In this document: positions 1-7,774 of the stretch, in pieces | Numbering within the stretch: position 1 is the first letter of the stretch | How the letters are laid out: each line of letters begins with the position of its first letter | Source of the DNA: Roseovarius sp. 217 | GTDB taxonomy: Bacteria; Pseudomonadota; Alphaproteobacteria; Rhodobacterales; Rhodobacteraceae | Reading direction: 5' to 3' | NCBI RefSeq assembly: GCF_000152845.1 | Contig: NZ_CH902584.1 | Location: 3,637,562-3,701,561, forward strand | DNA length: 64,000 nucleotides | Program-made: the position numbers and the translations under genes | The notes under the pieces: generated by a model | Seen by the model: the letters and a program-made list of their open reading frames with translations, nothing else | Database searches by the model: none | Told to the model about the DNA's origin: nothing

Positions 1-434
1 TGATCAACCGCAACCATCTCCTCGTGGGCGGGATCAAGCCGCATTATTACTGCTTGCCCGTGGCCAAGCGCGAGGAGCACCGCCTCGCTCTGCGCGCCGC
101 CGCCACCTCTGGCGATGCGCGGTTTTTCCTCGGCACCGACAGCGCGCCGCATATCGATCCGCTCAAGGAAAGCGCCTGTGGCTGCGCGGGGTGTTTCACC
201 GCGACCAATACGATGTCCATCCTTGCGCATGTGTTCGAGGACGAGGGCGCGCTTGGGCGGCTCGAGGGCTTTACCTCGCTCAACGGCCCTGCCTTCTACC
301 GCCTGCCCGCCAATGAGGCCACGCTGACCCTGACCAAGGGCGATGCGGTCACCTACCCCGAAAAGATCGACACCGGCGACGGCCCCGTCACCGTCTTTGA
401 CCCCGGCTTCGCGCTCCATTGGCGCGTGACCTGA
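1..434 (+). CDS. pyrC: Dihydroorotase (class II PyrC), C-terminal part
   Basis: This is the last ~144 codons of dihydroorotase, the zinc enzyme that cyclises carbamoyl-aspartate to dihydroorotate in cytosolic pyrimidine synthesis. The reading frame is already open at position 3 and the first visible residues ([16 protein letters not shown]) match the interior of the PyrC family, so the start lies before the window. The motif FLGTDSAPH carries the Asp that ligands the binuclear metal site. A typical PyrC is about 345 aa. pyrE follows after 76 bp in the same direction and catalyses a later step of the same pathway, so the two probably form an operon. The family call is secure; only the 5' end is missing. 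Confidence 0.95.
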   Translation, partial: INRNHLLVGGIKPHYYCLPVAKREEHRLALRAAATSGDARFFLGTDSAPHIDPLKESACGCAGCFTATNTMSILAHVFEDEGALGRLEGFTSLNGPAFYRLPANEATLTLTKGDAVTYPEKIDTGDGPVTVFDPGFALHWRVT

Positions 435-435
435 G

Positions 436-478
436 TTTCATCGTTCCCTCAATACTCCCGCCGGAGGCCCCAAAACTC
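436..478 (-). repeat. Short interspersed motif, copy 1
   Basis: The pyrC-pyrE gap holds, on the minus strand, a sequence of the form GGGAGTATTGAGGGAACGATG preceded by a GC-rich stretch. Related copies occur at 2937-2992 (plus) and 43184-43216 (minus). The common core is roughly GAGTATTT-N2-GGAACGATGA, next to gene ends. It resembles a motif I know as frequent in Rhodobacterales intergenic DNA; its role is not known to me. Confidence 0.5.
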
Positions 479-510
479 TTCGGCGCACGGCTCAACCCAA
501 GGACCACGCC

Positions 511-1188
511 ATGATCCCCGCCACCTACCCGCCCAAGGACGAAATCGCCCGCCTCACCGCCCGGATGCTGCTGGAAATCGGCGCGGTGCATTTCAACGCG
601 GCCGAGCCCTTTACGCTGGCCTCCGGCCTGCCCTCGCCCACCTATATCGACTGCCGCAAGCTCATCAGCTACCCGCGCATCCGCGCGACGCTGATGGATT
701 TTCTCACCATCACCGTGATGCGTGAGGCCGGGTTCGAGGCGTTCGACAATATCGCGGGCGGCGAGACGGCGGGCATTCCCTTTGCCGCCCTTGTGGCCGA
801 GCGTATGGCCCTGCCGATGACCTATGTGCGCAAGAAACCCAAGGGCTACGGGCGCAACGCCCGTATCGAAGGCGCCATGACCGAGGGGCAGCGCGTCCTT
901 TTGGTCGAGGATCTGACCACCGATGGCGGCTCAAAGCTGAGCTTCGTGGATGCCGTCCGCGAAACGGGGGCCACCTGCGGCCACACAGCAGTGATCTTTT
1001 ACTACGGCATCTTCCCCGAGACCGAGAAAACCCTTGGCGATCACGGTATCGCGCTGCATCACCTCTGCACCTGGTGGGATGTTCTGGCCGAGGCGCGCGC
1101 GCAGGCCATTTTCGATGCCGCAACCCTGAACGCGGTCGAGGATTTCCTGCGCGATCCGCGTAAGTGGCAGGCGGCACACAAGAAATAA
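511..1188 (+). CDS. pyrE: Orotate phosphoribosyltransferase
   Basis: PyrE transfers phosphoribose from PRPP to orotate to make orotidine 5'-phosphate, the fifth step of pyrimidine synthesis. The 225-aa product is the normal length. The type I PRTase PRPP loop is visible as [14 protein letters not shown] around residues 130-143, and the substrate-side motif [13 protein letters not shown] lies near residue 50. The ATG at 511 follows an AAGGACC ribosome site at good spacing. It lies 76 bp behind pyrC, in the same direction. No attenuator-like leader is evident in that short gap, which is instead occupied by an interspersed motif. Confidence 0.96.
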   Translation: MIPATYPPKDEIARLTARMLLEIGAVHFNAAEPFTLASGLPSPTYIDCRKLISYPRIRATLMDFLTITVMREAGFEAFDNIAGGETAGIPFAALVAERMALPMTYVRKKPKGYGRNARIEGAMTEGQRVLLVEDLTTDGGSKLSFVDAVRETGATCGHTAVIFYYGIFPETEKTLGDHGIALHHLCTWWDVLAEARAQAIFDAATLNAVEDFLRDPRKWQAAHKK

Positions 1189-1204
1189 ACTTGTCCTCAG
1201 GGGG

Positions 1205-1335
1205 TGGGGATAACCCATCTCTCGAATCGCAAAGCGCGTCCAGATGTGGTAGGCTAAAGCGATGAGGCCACAGGATAGGGGCGCTTCGTTTGCGGCGCGC
1301 CCCTATCCACCGGCTTATCCCGCCAAATGTCCACA
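1205..1335 (+). promoter_or_regulatory. DnaA-box-like cluster upstream of dnaB
   Basis: Four 9-mers resembling the DnaA box TTATCCACA lie in 130 bp ahead of dnaB: TTATCCCCA on the minus strand (1205-1213, 8 of 9), CTATCCACC (1303-1311), TTATCCCGC (1315-1323) and ATGTCCACA (1327-1335), the last three 7 of 9. The density suggests DnaA-dependent control of dnaB, but single matches at this level are common, so this is inference. Confidence 0.35.
1273..1308 (+). other. Perfect 12-bp inverted repeat before dnaB
   Basis: GGATAGGGGCGC (1273-1284) pairs perfectly with GCGCCCCTATCC (1297-1308) across a 12-nt loop. No T-run follows on either strand, so it is not a classical terminator. It may form the end of the pyrE transcript or a leader structure or operator of dnaB. 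Its right arm overlaps a DnaA-like box. Confidence 0.6.
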
Positions 1336-1436
1336 GACTTATACAAGTGGCGAGCGTCGCGGGATTGGCCTAGAACACGCGAACCAAGACGACCGAAACG
1401 ATAGCAATAAAAAACCGATAGACGGGGACCGCAGGC

Positions 1437-2924
1437 ATGAATGAAATCAGCGCTTTCAATCCGACCGGAGCAGAGATTCAATCCGCCGATAGCGTGCCGC
1501 ATTCCATCGAGGCCGAACAGCAACTCCTCGGCGCGATTCTGACCAATAATGACGTCTATGATCGCATCGCCGCCATCATCGGGCCACAGCATTTCTACGA
1601 TCCGGTGCATGCCCGTATCTTTGAGACCGCCGCCGCCCGCATTGCCAAAAACAACCTCGCCTCGCCCGTGACCCTGCGCGCATTCCTGGAGAATGATGAG
1701 GGATTGAAAGAGCTTGGCGGTCCCGCCTATCTCGCCAAACTGGCAGGCGCTGCGATTTCGACCTTTGCGGTGCGCGACTATGCGCAGATGATCTATGACC
1801 TCGCGATCCGCCGCGCCCTGATTGCCCTTGGCCATGATATCGCGGGCAAGGCCGCCCGCGTCAACGTGGATAGCGAGCCCAAGGATCAGATCGTCGAGGC
1901 CGAGCAAAAGCTCTATCAATTGGCCGAGCAGGGCCAGTCTGAGAGCGGATTTCAAAGTTTTCTCAAGGCGGTAACTGACGCTGTTAATGTGGCCAATGCC
2001 GCCTATCAGCGCGAAGGCGGGCTGGCGGGCATCTCGACCGGGCTGGTCGATCTCGATGGCAAACTGGGCGGGCTGCACAAATCCGACCTTCTGATCCTCG
2101 CCGGTCGCCCGTCGATGGGCAAGACCTCGCTGGCCACCAATATTGCCTTCAACGTGGCCAAGGCCTATCGCCGCGGCACCCTGCCCGATGGCACCGAAGG
2201 TGCGGTGGATGGGGGCGTCGTGGGCTTTTTCTCGCTCGAGATGAGCGCCGAACAATTGGCAGGCCGGGTGCTGGCCGAAGCCTCGGAAATCTCGTCGCAT
2301 AAAATTCGTCAGGGCGATATGGACGAAAGCGAATTCCGCCGCTTTGTCGAGGCTGCCAAGACGCTCGAATCCTGCCCGCTTTATATCGACGACACCGCCG
2401 CCATCCCGATTTCGCAGCTTGCGGCCCGCGCGCGGCGGCTCAAGCGGACCCATGGTCTTGACCTGCTGATCGTCGACTACCTGCAACTGGTGCGCGGCTC
2501 GTCCGACAACCGTGTGCAGGAGATTGGCGAAATTTCGATGGGACTCAAGGCGATAGCCAAGGAACTTAATATCCCCGTGGTCGCGCTCTCGCAGCTCTCG
2601 CGTCAGGTCGAGAACCGCGAGGACAAGCGGCCGCAATTGTCGGACCTGCGCGAATCCGGTTCTATCGAACAGGACGCAGATGTGGTGATGTTCGTGTTCC
2701 GCGAGGAGTATTACAAGGAACGCGAAAAGCCGGGCGATCACGAAATGGACAAGATGGCCGAATGGCAAGAGGCGATGTCGCGCTTGCATGGCAAGGCGGA
2801 CGTCATCATCGGCAAACAGCGTCACGGCCCGATTGGCACGGTCGAGTTGAGCTTTGAGGCTCAGTTCACCCGGTTCGGCAATCTGGTGAAATCCTGGCAA
2901 CAGGGCGGCAACGCCGACTATTAA
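1437..2924 (+). CDS. dnaB: Replicative DNA helicase
   Basis: DnaB is the hexameric 5'-3' helicase that unwinds the chromosome ahead of the replisome. The 495-aa product has the N-terminal primase-interacting domain ([14 protein letters not shown] near residue 22), a linker, and a RecA-like C-terminal ATPase with Walker A GRPSMGKT at about 223-230, Walker [10 protein letters not shown] near 343 and the downstream LSQLSR motif. No intein interrupts it. The ATG at 1437 has a GGGGACC ribosome site. It sits alone between pyrE and truA; the preceding 250 bp hold a perfect hairpin and DnaA-like boxes that could link its expression to replication initiation. Confidence 0.97.
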   Translation: MNEISAFNPTGAEIQSADSVPHSIEAEQQLLGAILTNNDVYDRIAAIIGPQHFYDPVHARIFETAAARIAKNNLASPVTLRAFLENDEGLKELGGPAYLAKLAGAAISTFAVRDYAQMIYDLAIRRALIALGHDIAGKAARVNVDSEPKDQIVEAEQKLYQLAEQGQSESGFQSFLKAVTDAVNVANAAYQREGGLAGISTGLVDLDGKLGGLHKSDLLILAGRPSMGKTSLATNIAFNVAKAYRRGTLPDGTEGAVDGGVVGFFSLEMSAEQLAGRVLAEASEISSHKIRQGDMDESEFRRFVEAAKTLESCPLYIDDTAAIPISQLAARARRLKRTHGLDLLIVDYLQLVRGSSDNRVQEIGEISMGLKAIAKELNIPVVALSQLSRQVENREDKRPQLSDLRESGSIEQDADVVMFVFREEYYKEREKPGDHEMDKMAEWQEAMSRLHGKADVIIGKQRHGPIGTVELSFEAQFTRFGNLVKSWQQGGNADY

Positions 2925-2936
2925 TCCGCCCGTTGA

Positions 2937-2992
2937 CGGGGGCGCTGCCCCCGGCCCCCCGAGGTATTTCGGGCCAGATGACACCCAATCCA
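2937..2992 (+). repeat. Short interspersed motif, copy 2
   Basis: Directly after dnaB lies a G/C-rich small dyad (GGGGGCGCTGCCCCC) followed by CCGAGGTATTTCGGGCCAGA and TGACAC. It has the same layout as the motif at 436-478 and 43184-43216: a GC-rich stem, then GAGTATTT-like sequence, then a GATGA core. It could act as a weak dnaB terminator. Confidence 0.5.
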
Positions 2993-3012
2993 GAAGCAAG
3001 CCAAGTCGCACC

Positions 3013-3786
3013 ATGCCCCGCTATGCCCTCAAGATCGAATATGACGGCGCGCCCTTTGCCGGCTGGCAGAGGCAGGTTGACCACCCGTCGGTTCAAGGCG
3101 CAATCGAGGCGGCGCTCGGACGCATTGAACCGGGCCCACACACCATCGCCGCCGCCGGGCGCACGGATGCCGGGGTGCATGCGCTGGCGCAGGTCGCGCA
3201 TTGCGATCTGCCGCGGGATTGGGGGACGTTTCGCCTGTCAGAGGCCCTCAATTACCACCTCAAGCCGCTGCCCGTCGCAATCACTGGCTGTGCGCGTGTC
3301 CCCGAGGACTGGCACGCGCGATTCTCCGCAACCGAGCGGCAGTATCTCTTTCGCATCCTGTCACGCCGGGCGCCGGTCACACTCGATCAGGGGCGCGTCT
3401 GGCATGTGCGCCCCATGCTGGACATCGACGCGATGCGGGCGGGCGCGGCGCATCTCATCGGCACGCATGATTTCACCACCTTCCGCTCGACCATCTGTCA
3501 GGCGGCCAGCCCGATCAAGACATTGGACTCGATAGAGATTTCAGAACATTCCACGCCCACCGGAACGGAGATCCATTTCCAATTGCGGGCGCGGTCCTTT
3601 TTGCACAACCAGGTCCGCAGCATCGTTGGAACGCTCGAACGCGTGGGAGCGGGATCGTGGCATCCCGATCAGGTGCGCGGCGCGCTTGACGCCCGCGACC
3701 GCGCCGCCTGCGGTCCGGTTTGCCCGCCCTATGGGCTCTATCTTGCGCATGTTGTCTACGAAAGGGAGCCCTTCGAGACGGATTAA
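3013..3786 (+). CDS. truA: tRNA pseudouridine(38-40) synthase
   Basis: TruA isomerises uridines 38, 39 and 40 in the anticodon arm of many tRNAs. The 257-aa product has the usual length and the catalytic motif [11 protein letters not shown], with the nucleophilic Asp at residue 52. The substrate-binding segment [15 protein letters not shown] lies in the C-terminal half. The ATG at 3013 is the first plausible start; its ribosome site is weak. It follows dnaB by 88 bp and precedes tRNA-Arg, both on the same strand. Confidence 0.96.
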   Translation: MPRYALKIEYDGAPFAGWQRQVDHPSVQGAIEAALGRIEPGPHTIAAAGRTDAGVHALAQVAHCDLPRDWGTFRLSEALNYHLKPLPVAITGCARVPEDWHARFSATERQYLFRILSRRAPVTLDQGRVWHVRPMLDIDAMRAGAAHLIGTHDFTTFRSTICQAASPIKTLDSIEISEHSTPTGTEIHFQLRARSFLHNQVRSIVGTLERVGAGSWHPDQVRGALDARDRAACGPVCPPYGLYLAHVVYEREPFETD

Positions 3787-3942
3787 TCCCCGCGCAACGG
3801 TCCCGTGACGCACCCGTGACGCGGTTGACGGAGCGGTGGGCGCCTGCGCATCCCGTCGGAACGAAAAGAGGAATCAGAACAGGTGGCTGGACAGGGGGAG
3901 CGTGGTTGCGCACCGTTTTCCGAACGGTTATCAGACTGATAT

Positions 3943-4019
3943 GGCCCCGTAGCTCAACTGGATAGAGCACGGACCTTCTAAGTCTGGGGTTGGGGGTTCA
4001 AGTCCTCCCGGGGTCGCCA
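3943..4019 (+). tRNA. tRNA-Arg (anticodon TCT)
   Basis: A full cloverleaf of 77 nt including an encoded CCA: acceptor arm GGCCCCG pairs with CGGGGTC (one G-T), D arm GCTC/GAGC, anticodon stem CGGAC/GTCTG with loop CTTCTAA giving anticodon TCT (reads AGA/AGG), and a standard T arm (GGGGG-TTCAAGT-CCTCC). It is followed within 40 bp by the convergent end of the ApbE gene. Confidence 0.96.
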
Positions 4020-4055
4020 TGTCTGCATCGCATTCTCTCTGCGATGTTCGCTGTC

Positions 4056-4943
4056 TCAGGCGATCATTTCGATTCGGGTGCCCGGAAACTTTTCGACCGC
4101 CACAATCGCATGCTCTCGCCGCATGAGCGCAATCGCGGTGGAAAGCCCGTCGGCCACGGCCGCAGAGGGGGACGAGACGCTGACGATCTTGTGGCGGGGA
4201 CGATGGCCATTCGGGCAGACGATATACACGCCGTCATCCGATTTTTTAACGCCCATCGGTTTCGTGGTGGCGAGCGCCCGGTTGCAGAGCGCAACATGAT
4301 GATCGTACTCACCATTAGCAGAGTTAATCCTCGCCTTCCAAGTATTCCCAATTGGGTTCCGCCCAATCGCCTGCAACTCCCCAATGTCAATGAGCACATC
4401 GGTCAAACCCTCGGCGCGCAGAAACGCGGCGATCCGGTCTGTCACATACCCCCGTGCGATTCCGTTGAGGGTTAGCGCCATGCCGGCGCGCTCAAAGGAT
4501 ATTTCACGCGCATCAATTTTGACCTTGTCCCAACCAATGAGCCCGAAGACCCGTGCCCGTGCGCGCGCCATCATACCAGCCTGCAAAAGCGGCTGCACCG
4601 TGGGGTCGAACGCGCCACCTGTGGCCTTGTTCAGACGATCCGACAGGTCGATCACGTTAAAGAACTCGGGCGGTGGGGCCACAAGGCGCCCGGTCTGGTT
4701 GAGCTGAACCAAAGTGCTGTCGGGGCGAAAGAGGCTGAACAAGCGATCAAGCCGATCCAATTCGGCCTCAAACGCCGCAAAGATAGGCTGTGCGGCCTCG
4801 GGATTCAGTCCTGCCAAAACCAAGCTGGCGGGCGCACCCATTGCCCGACCTTGCCAGCGGGCACTTTGGGACGCCAAGGCAAACGAGGGTGCCGCGATGG
4901 CTGTGGCAGCGATGGTCAGAAAGCGGCGGCGGGTCAAATTCAT
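4056..4943 (-). CDS. apbE: FAD:protein FMN transferase, Tat-exported ApbE family
   Basis: ApbE enzymes move FMN from FAD onto Thr/Ser of periplasmic-side flavoproteins such as NqrC, RnfG or NosR-type proteins. The 295-aa product opens with a twin-arginine signal (NLTRRRFLTIAATAIAAPSF) ending near ALA, so it should be exported folded. Family motifs are visible: GGAFDPTVQPLL, LNGIARGYVTDRI, DIGELQAIG and the C-terminal VSVSSPSAAVADGLSTA, which carries the metal-binding Asp. The Tat signal and DIGELQAIG recall NosX, the ApbE of nitrous oxide reductase clusters, but no nos genes are here. A perfect FNR-type box lies about 145 bp upstream, so low-oxygen induction is likely. It is convergent with tRNA-Arg. 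Confidence 0.9.
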   Translation of the reverse strand: MNLTRRRFLTIAATAIAAPSFALASQSARWQGRAMGAPASLVLAGLNPEAAQPIFAAFEAELDRLDRLFSLFRPDSTLVQLNQTGRLVAPPPEFFNVIDLSDRLNKATGGAFDPTVQPLLQAGMMARARARVFGLIGWDKVKIDAREISFERAGMALTLNGIARGYVTDRIAAFLRAEGLTDVLIDIGELQAIGRNPIGNTWKARINSANGEYDHHVALCNRALATTKPMGVKKSDDGVYIVCPNGHRPRHKIVSVSSPSAAVADGLSTAIALMRREHAIVAVEKFPGTRIEMIA

Positions 4944-5086
4944 TTATAAAACTCCGGGGCTTGACTATGAGAGCCATGCCGGAGGTACTCAAAGAGGATG
5001 GATAAAAAGGGGACTAAAGAACCTCTGAGAATCACACCGAACAAGTGGCCTTAACCACAACCTATGGGCTAGGACAGCGGGGCTTT

Positions 5087-5100
5087 TTGATCCAAATCAA
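5087..5100 (-). promoter_or_regulatory. FNR/FnrL-type box upstream of apbE
   Basis: TTGATCCAAATCAA is a perfect match to the FNR consensus TTGAT-N4-ATCAA. On the minus strand a TAGGTT hexamer (5059-5064) sits 32 bp downstream, centre to centre, which fits a class II FNR-activated promoter with the box at -41.5. The gene downstream is apbE (start 4943). Confidence 0.75.
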
Positions 5101-5172
5101 AGTTTCCGGGGATTGCATAAAAAGATTACTCGAATTGGCTCTTTTACACCCAATGCGAAATCGGTGGTCGCC

Positions 5173-5520
5173 TCAGAGGGGCCGCCACCGTTGAGAGAGG
5201 CGCACAAGGCCGATGCCGCAGGCAGCCCCGAGACCGTCAGCGAAAAGGTCCGCCCATTCGGCACCACGCCCCACATAGGGCTGCACAATCTCGATCAGGC
5301 CGCCATAGGTCAGCGCCGCGAGCCAGATCAATCGCCAATGCTTGGGATGACGCGCGGCCATGGGGAGCACAAGCAGGCCAAAGGCCAGCACATGCGCCGC
5401 CTTGTCGAGCCCCATAGGGGGCGCAACGCCCGTCGAAGAGGGCATCAGTGTCGTTATGCCAATCGCGAGCGCCAGCAGAAAGGTGAGAACTTGGGCCATC
5501 CCTGCCCTTACCCTCCGCAC
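5173..5520 (-). CDS. VanZ-like small membrane protein
   Basis: A 115-aa protein with four predicted hydrophobic segments (about residues 9-25, 40-56, 64-80 and 93-108). The pattern LDKAAHVLAFGLL, then LTYGGLIEIVQPYVGRGAEW and DLFADGLGA is that of the VanZ/COG5652 family, named after the teicoplanin-resistance accessory protein but widespread with unknown function. It shares its direction with the zinc-ribbon gene just upstream (23 bp gap) and could be cotranscribed with it. Resistance should not be inferred from the family name. Confidence 0.8.
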   Translation of the reverse strand: MRRVRAGMAQVLTFLLALAIGITTLMPSSTGVAPPMGLDKAAHVLAFGLLVLPMAARHPKHWRLIWLAALTYGGLIEIVQPYVGRGAEWADLFADGLGAACGIGLVRLSQRWRPL

Positions 5521-5542
5521 GGGCCCGCTTCAACCCAAAGGC

Positions 5543-5806
5543 TCAGAAGTCGAAGAGGTCTTCCAGAAATCCGCCACGCTTTTTCCGCCGGGGTTGCCCA
5601 TGGTCCGAATGGCGCCGGTCCGAATACCCACGGCCTCCATGATCCGGAGCGGCCTGCGGTGCCGTTGCTGTGCCCGCTGCGCGGTCGATGATCTTGTCCA
5701 ACTCACCCCGGTCGAGCCAGACACCCCGGCATTGCGGGCAATAGTCGATCTCGACCCCGGTGCGTTCCGCGAGAATCAGTTGCGTGCCGTCTATCGGACA
5801 TTGCAT
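5543..5806 (-). CDS. TFIIB-type zinc-ribbon protein
   Basis: An 87-aa protein whose N-terminal half is a zf-TFIIB domain: CPIDGTQL at residues 3-10 and CPQCRGVWLDRGELDKI at about 24-40 supply the zinc-binding Cys residues. The second half is low-complexity, His/Gly/Arg-rich, ending in KKRGGFLEDLFDF. Proteins of this COG3809 type are common in Proteobacteria and uncharacterised. It starts 83 bp after the universal stress gene on the same strand and precedes the VanZ-like gene. Confidence 0.85.
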   Translation of the reverse strand: MQCPIDGTQLILAERTGVEIDYCPQCRGVWLDRGELDKIIDRAAGTATAPQAAPDHGGRGYSDRRHSDHGQPRRKKRGGFLEDLFDF

Positions 5807-5888
5807 GGGCGCTCTCCTTATTTAGTGCGTCAGAGGGCATGTGGGCATGCCCTGCCCTCTGTGCAACCCAGAGCGCCCAAGGACCGGC

Positions 5889-6296
5889 TCAGCGGATCAC
5901 ATGCACCGCGCAATTGGCATGGCGCACGACCTTGGCCGCGGTGGACCCGAGCAAAAGATCCTGCATACCGGGGCGGTGGCTCGCAATCACGATACAATCC
6001 GGCGTGTACCGCTCGGCCCAGTCGAGGATGGTGCGACCCGAATGCCCCTCGACCACATGACAGGAGCCATTTGGCAAAGTGGCGGCAATATCGGCCAATT
6101 CCGCTTCGATTGCCTTGCGCGCCTCGTTGACATAGCCCTGTGGCAGGTAGGATATCGCATAGCCCGGCACCTGCTCGATCACATGCAAAAGGCTGATATG
6201 TCCGGTCTCCTCGGCCAAGAGCCGTGCCACCCGAAGGGCCGCCTCCGAATCACGTTCCTGATCGAACGACACCGGAACCAAGATGTGAGAATACAT
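5889..6296 (-). CDS. Universal stress protein (UspA family)
   Basis: A single-domain Usp protein of 135 aa, beginning MYSHILVPVSFDQERD. The C-terminal nucleotide-binding signature GHSGRTILDW followed by DCIVIASHRPGMQDLLLGSTAAKVVRHANC matches the G-2x-G-9x-G(S/T) pattern of ATP-binding Usp proteins. An in-frame start exists 51 bp upstream, but the ATG at 6296 is preceded by AAAGGAAACGCC and starts at the canonical MY-ILVP block, so I chose it. An FNR-like box with an ideally placed CATAAT -10 lies about 57-70 bp upstream, as seen for Usp genes induced under low oxygen. Confidence 0.93.
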   Translation of the reverse strand: MYSHILVPVSFDQERDSEAALRVARLLAEETGHISLLHVIEQVPGYAISYLPQGYVNEARKAIEAELADIAATLPNGSCHVVEGHSGRTILDWAERYTPDCIVIASHRPGMQDLLLGSTAAKVVRHANCAVHVIR

Positions 6297-6324
6297 GGCG
6301 TTTCCTTTCCTTTTGACTGATCCG

Positions 6325-6366
6325 ATTATGGGACGGTGACGACACAAGCACCATGATCCAGATCAG
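6325..6366 (-). promoter_or_regulatory. FNR-like promoter of the universal stress gene
   Basis: The site ATGATCCAGATCAG (6353-6366) keeps the core TGAT-N4-ATCA of the FNR box. On the minus strand CATAAT (6325-6330), 5 of 6 to the -10 consensus, is centred exactly 32 bp from the box centre, the spacing of class II FNR promoters. The predicted transcript start is near 6318, about 22 bp before the ATG. Confidence 0.65.
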
Positions 6367-6373
6367 GACCGGA

Positions 6374-6661
6374 TCAGTTCTGCATGTCTCGCACTTGCGC
6401 CGCGATTTGCGCCGCCCATTCGCCAATGATTGGCAGAAACTCGATCTGGCTCAACATCCAGATCATCACCGAAATCAGCACAGTCGCCCCAAGCACGGTG
6501 CCCAACCCCGCGGCCAGCCCCCGCGCCAGATTGAAGGCCAGCATGCGCGGGAATGAATTGTGCACCCGGATGAATCGATGCGCATTCAGGGTCTGCAACT
6601 CGCGGCGCAGCGCCGCCACTTCGCGCATCAGGTCGTCGGATGGTCCGGTGTCCTCACTCAT
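6374..6661 (-). CDS. DUF5665 small membrane protein
   Basis: A 95-aa protein with a short predicted coiled-coil N-terminus (LMREVAALRRELQTLNAHRF, residues 11-30) and one or two hydrophobic stretches (about 44-72), followed by a short polar tail. The HNSFPRMLAFNLARGLAAGL block is characteristic of the DUF5665 family, whose function is unknown. Its ATG overlaps the stop of the ABM-domain gene by 4 bp, so the two are translationally coupled. It lies upstream of the FNR-like promoter of the Usp gene, whose box overlaps the region just past its stop. Confidence 0.82.
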   Translation of the reverse strand: MSEDTGPSDDLMREVAALRRELQTLNAHRFIRVHNSFPRMLAFNLARGLAAGLGTVLGATVLISVMIWMLSQIEFLPIIGEWAAQIAAQVRDMQN

Positions 6662-6978
6662 CCGAAGGTCGCCACCACGTCATACATCACCGGCTCAAAG
6701 CTCTTGCAGAGTTCGTTGATCTCGCGGTTGCGGGCGCGCATGTCGTCACTTCGCAGCATCGCCTGAAAATCCGCCCGCGCGCGCCATTGCGAGTAATTGG
6801 CGATCCGGGTCTGCGCATCGTTCACATGCAGCCCGGCCGAGATGAAGCCCGGTTGATGCGAGATGAAATCGCGGTACGCGGCAGTCAGGAGATCCATGAG
6901 ATCCTGACAGGTACCGGGCGTCACCTCGAATGTCGTGATCACGGTCTGATGGTCGGTGACGGTACTGATCTGGGGCAT
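6658..6978 (-). CDS. Antibiotic biosynthesis monooxygenase (ABM) domain protein
   Basis: A 106-aa dimeric alpha-beta barrel candidate of the ABM superfamily, starting MPQISTVTDHQTVITTFEV. The pattern FEVTPGTCQDLMDLLTAAY and PGFISAGLHVNDAQTRIANYSQW fits small ABM proteins that act as quinone/heme-type monooxygenases or only bind ligands. Substrate cannot be read from sequence. A longer in-frame start exists, but the ATG at 6978 is directly preceded by the perfect ribosome site AGGAGG, so this start is well supported. It overlaps DUF5665 by 4 bp and is divergent from the exported protein at 7091. Confidence 0.85.
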   Translation of the reverse strand: MPQISTVTDHQTVITTFEVTPGTCQDLMDLLTAAYRDFISHQPGFISAGLHVNDAQTRIANYSQWRARADFQAMLRSDDMRARNREINELCKSFEPVMYDVVATFG

Positions 6979-7042
6979 GGCGGACCTCCTTTGCAAGGCG
7001 AGCGTAACACGCGGTTCCCGAACGGTAAATTCCCCGCCGATC

Positions 7043-7077
7043 TTAACCCGCGCTTTACCCTTTTTAACGAGGGTTAA
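7043..7077 (+). promoter_or_regulatory. CtrA-like half-site cluster in divergent promoter
   Basis: The 113-bp divergent promoter holds TTAA-N7-TTTA (7043-7057), one mismatch from the CtrA consensus TTAA-N7-TTAA, and TTAA-N6-TTAA (7064-7077), which has 6 rather than 7 bp between half-sites. This is a candidate CtrA or other dyad-binding regulator site; the evidence is motif resemblance only. Confidence 0.3.
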
Positions 7078-7090
7078 CGCAGAGGTAGCC

Positions 7091-7750
7091 ATGCTGAGAT
7101 GTCTTACCCTTGCACTCATGCTGCTGCCTTGGCTGATCACCACGGCAGAGGCGGGTGCCTGGCCGCGTGACAAGGGCCAAACCTTTCTGGCAACATCCGG
7201 ACAGATGGAGGGGCCGGATGAATTCGGTCTCTACCGACAGAGTTTCACACTCTACGCTGAGTACGGCCTGACCGAACGGGTGACGCTGGGGCTGGATCTT
7301 GGGGGCGACACCCTGCGCATGACCAAGAGCATTGCCTTTGCCCGCTGGCCGATTGGCCGGGCAGGACGCAAGGTCAGACTGGCATTTGAGATTGGCCTGG
7401 GTGAAGTGGACGAGACTGCGGCGCTGCGCCCCGGTCTGTCATTGGGGCGTGGCCTCACTCTCTGGGGGCGTCATGGCTGGGCGGCATTTGACGGGCGCGC
7501 CGTGGTCTTTGGTGACAGCCGGATGACGCTGGAAAGCGACATCACCTTTGGCCTCAATACCACCCAACGCAGCAAGGCGATCCTGCAACTCCAGACCGGG
7601 CGCCCGTCCTTTGGTCGCGCCTACAGCCGATTTGTCCCGTCATTTGTCTACGAAACCAAACCCGGCGCGCATCTCGAATTCGGCGTGATCTTACCGTTCT
7701 CGGGGGGCGGGGAGCGTGGTGTGAAACTGGGTCTCTGGCGACAGTTCTGA
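7091..7750 (+). CDS. Exported protein of unknown function
   Basis: A 219-aa protein with an N-terminal Sec signal (MLRCLTLALMLLPWLITTAEAGAWP, cleavage probably after AEA). The mature part is rich in alternating short beta-type segments with Tyr/Leu/Gly repeats (YAEYGLTERVTLGLDLGG, HLEFGVILPFSGGGE), resembling a small outer-membrane beta-barrel or a periplasmic beta protein. It ends GLWRQF, with a terminal Phe as typical of outer-membrane proteins. I do not recognise a named family. The ATG at 7091 follows AGAGGTAGCC; the upstream in-frame extension would run through the divergent promoter and is rejected. Confidence 0.8.
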   Translation: MLRCLTLALMLLPWLITTAEAGAWPRDKGQTFLATSGQMEGPDEFGLYRQSFTLYAEYGLTERVTLGLDLGGDTLRMTKSIAFARWPIGRAGRKVRLAFEIGLGEVDETAALRPGLSLGRGLTLWGRHGWAAFDGRAVVFGDSRMTLESDITFGLNTTQRSKAILQLQTGRPSFGRAYSRFVPSFVYETKPGAHLEFGVILPFSGGGERGVKLGLWRQF

Positions 7751-7774
7751 CGCGTCGCCAGAGACGGGACCGCC

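Noticed and set aside
1254-3014. A 586-codon minus-strand frame opposite dnaB
   Set aside because: Fully antisense to dnaB; no family features; same GC-skewed codon artefact.
4056-4943. Calling the ApbE gene nosX
   Set aside because: Tat signal and DIGELQAIG resemble NosX, but no nos genes are in the window, so only the general enzyme name is justified.
5173-5520. VanZ-like gene as antibiotic resistance
   Set aside because: Family membership alone does not show resistance; no van cluster is present.
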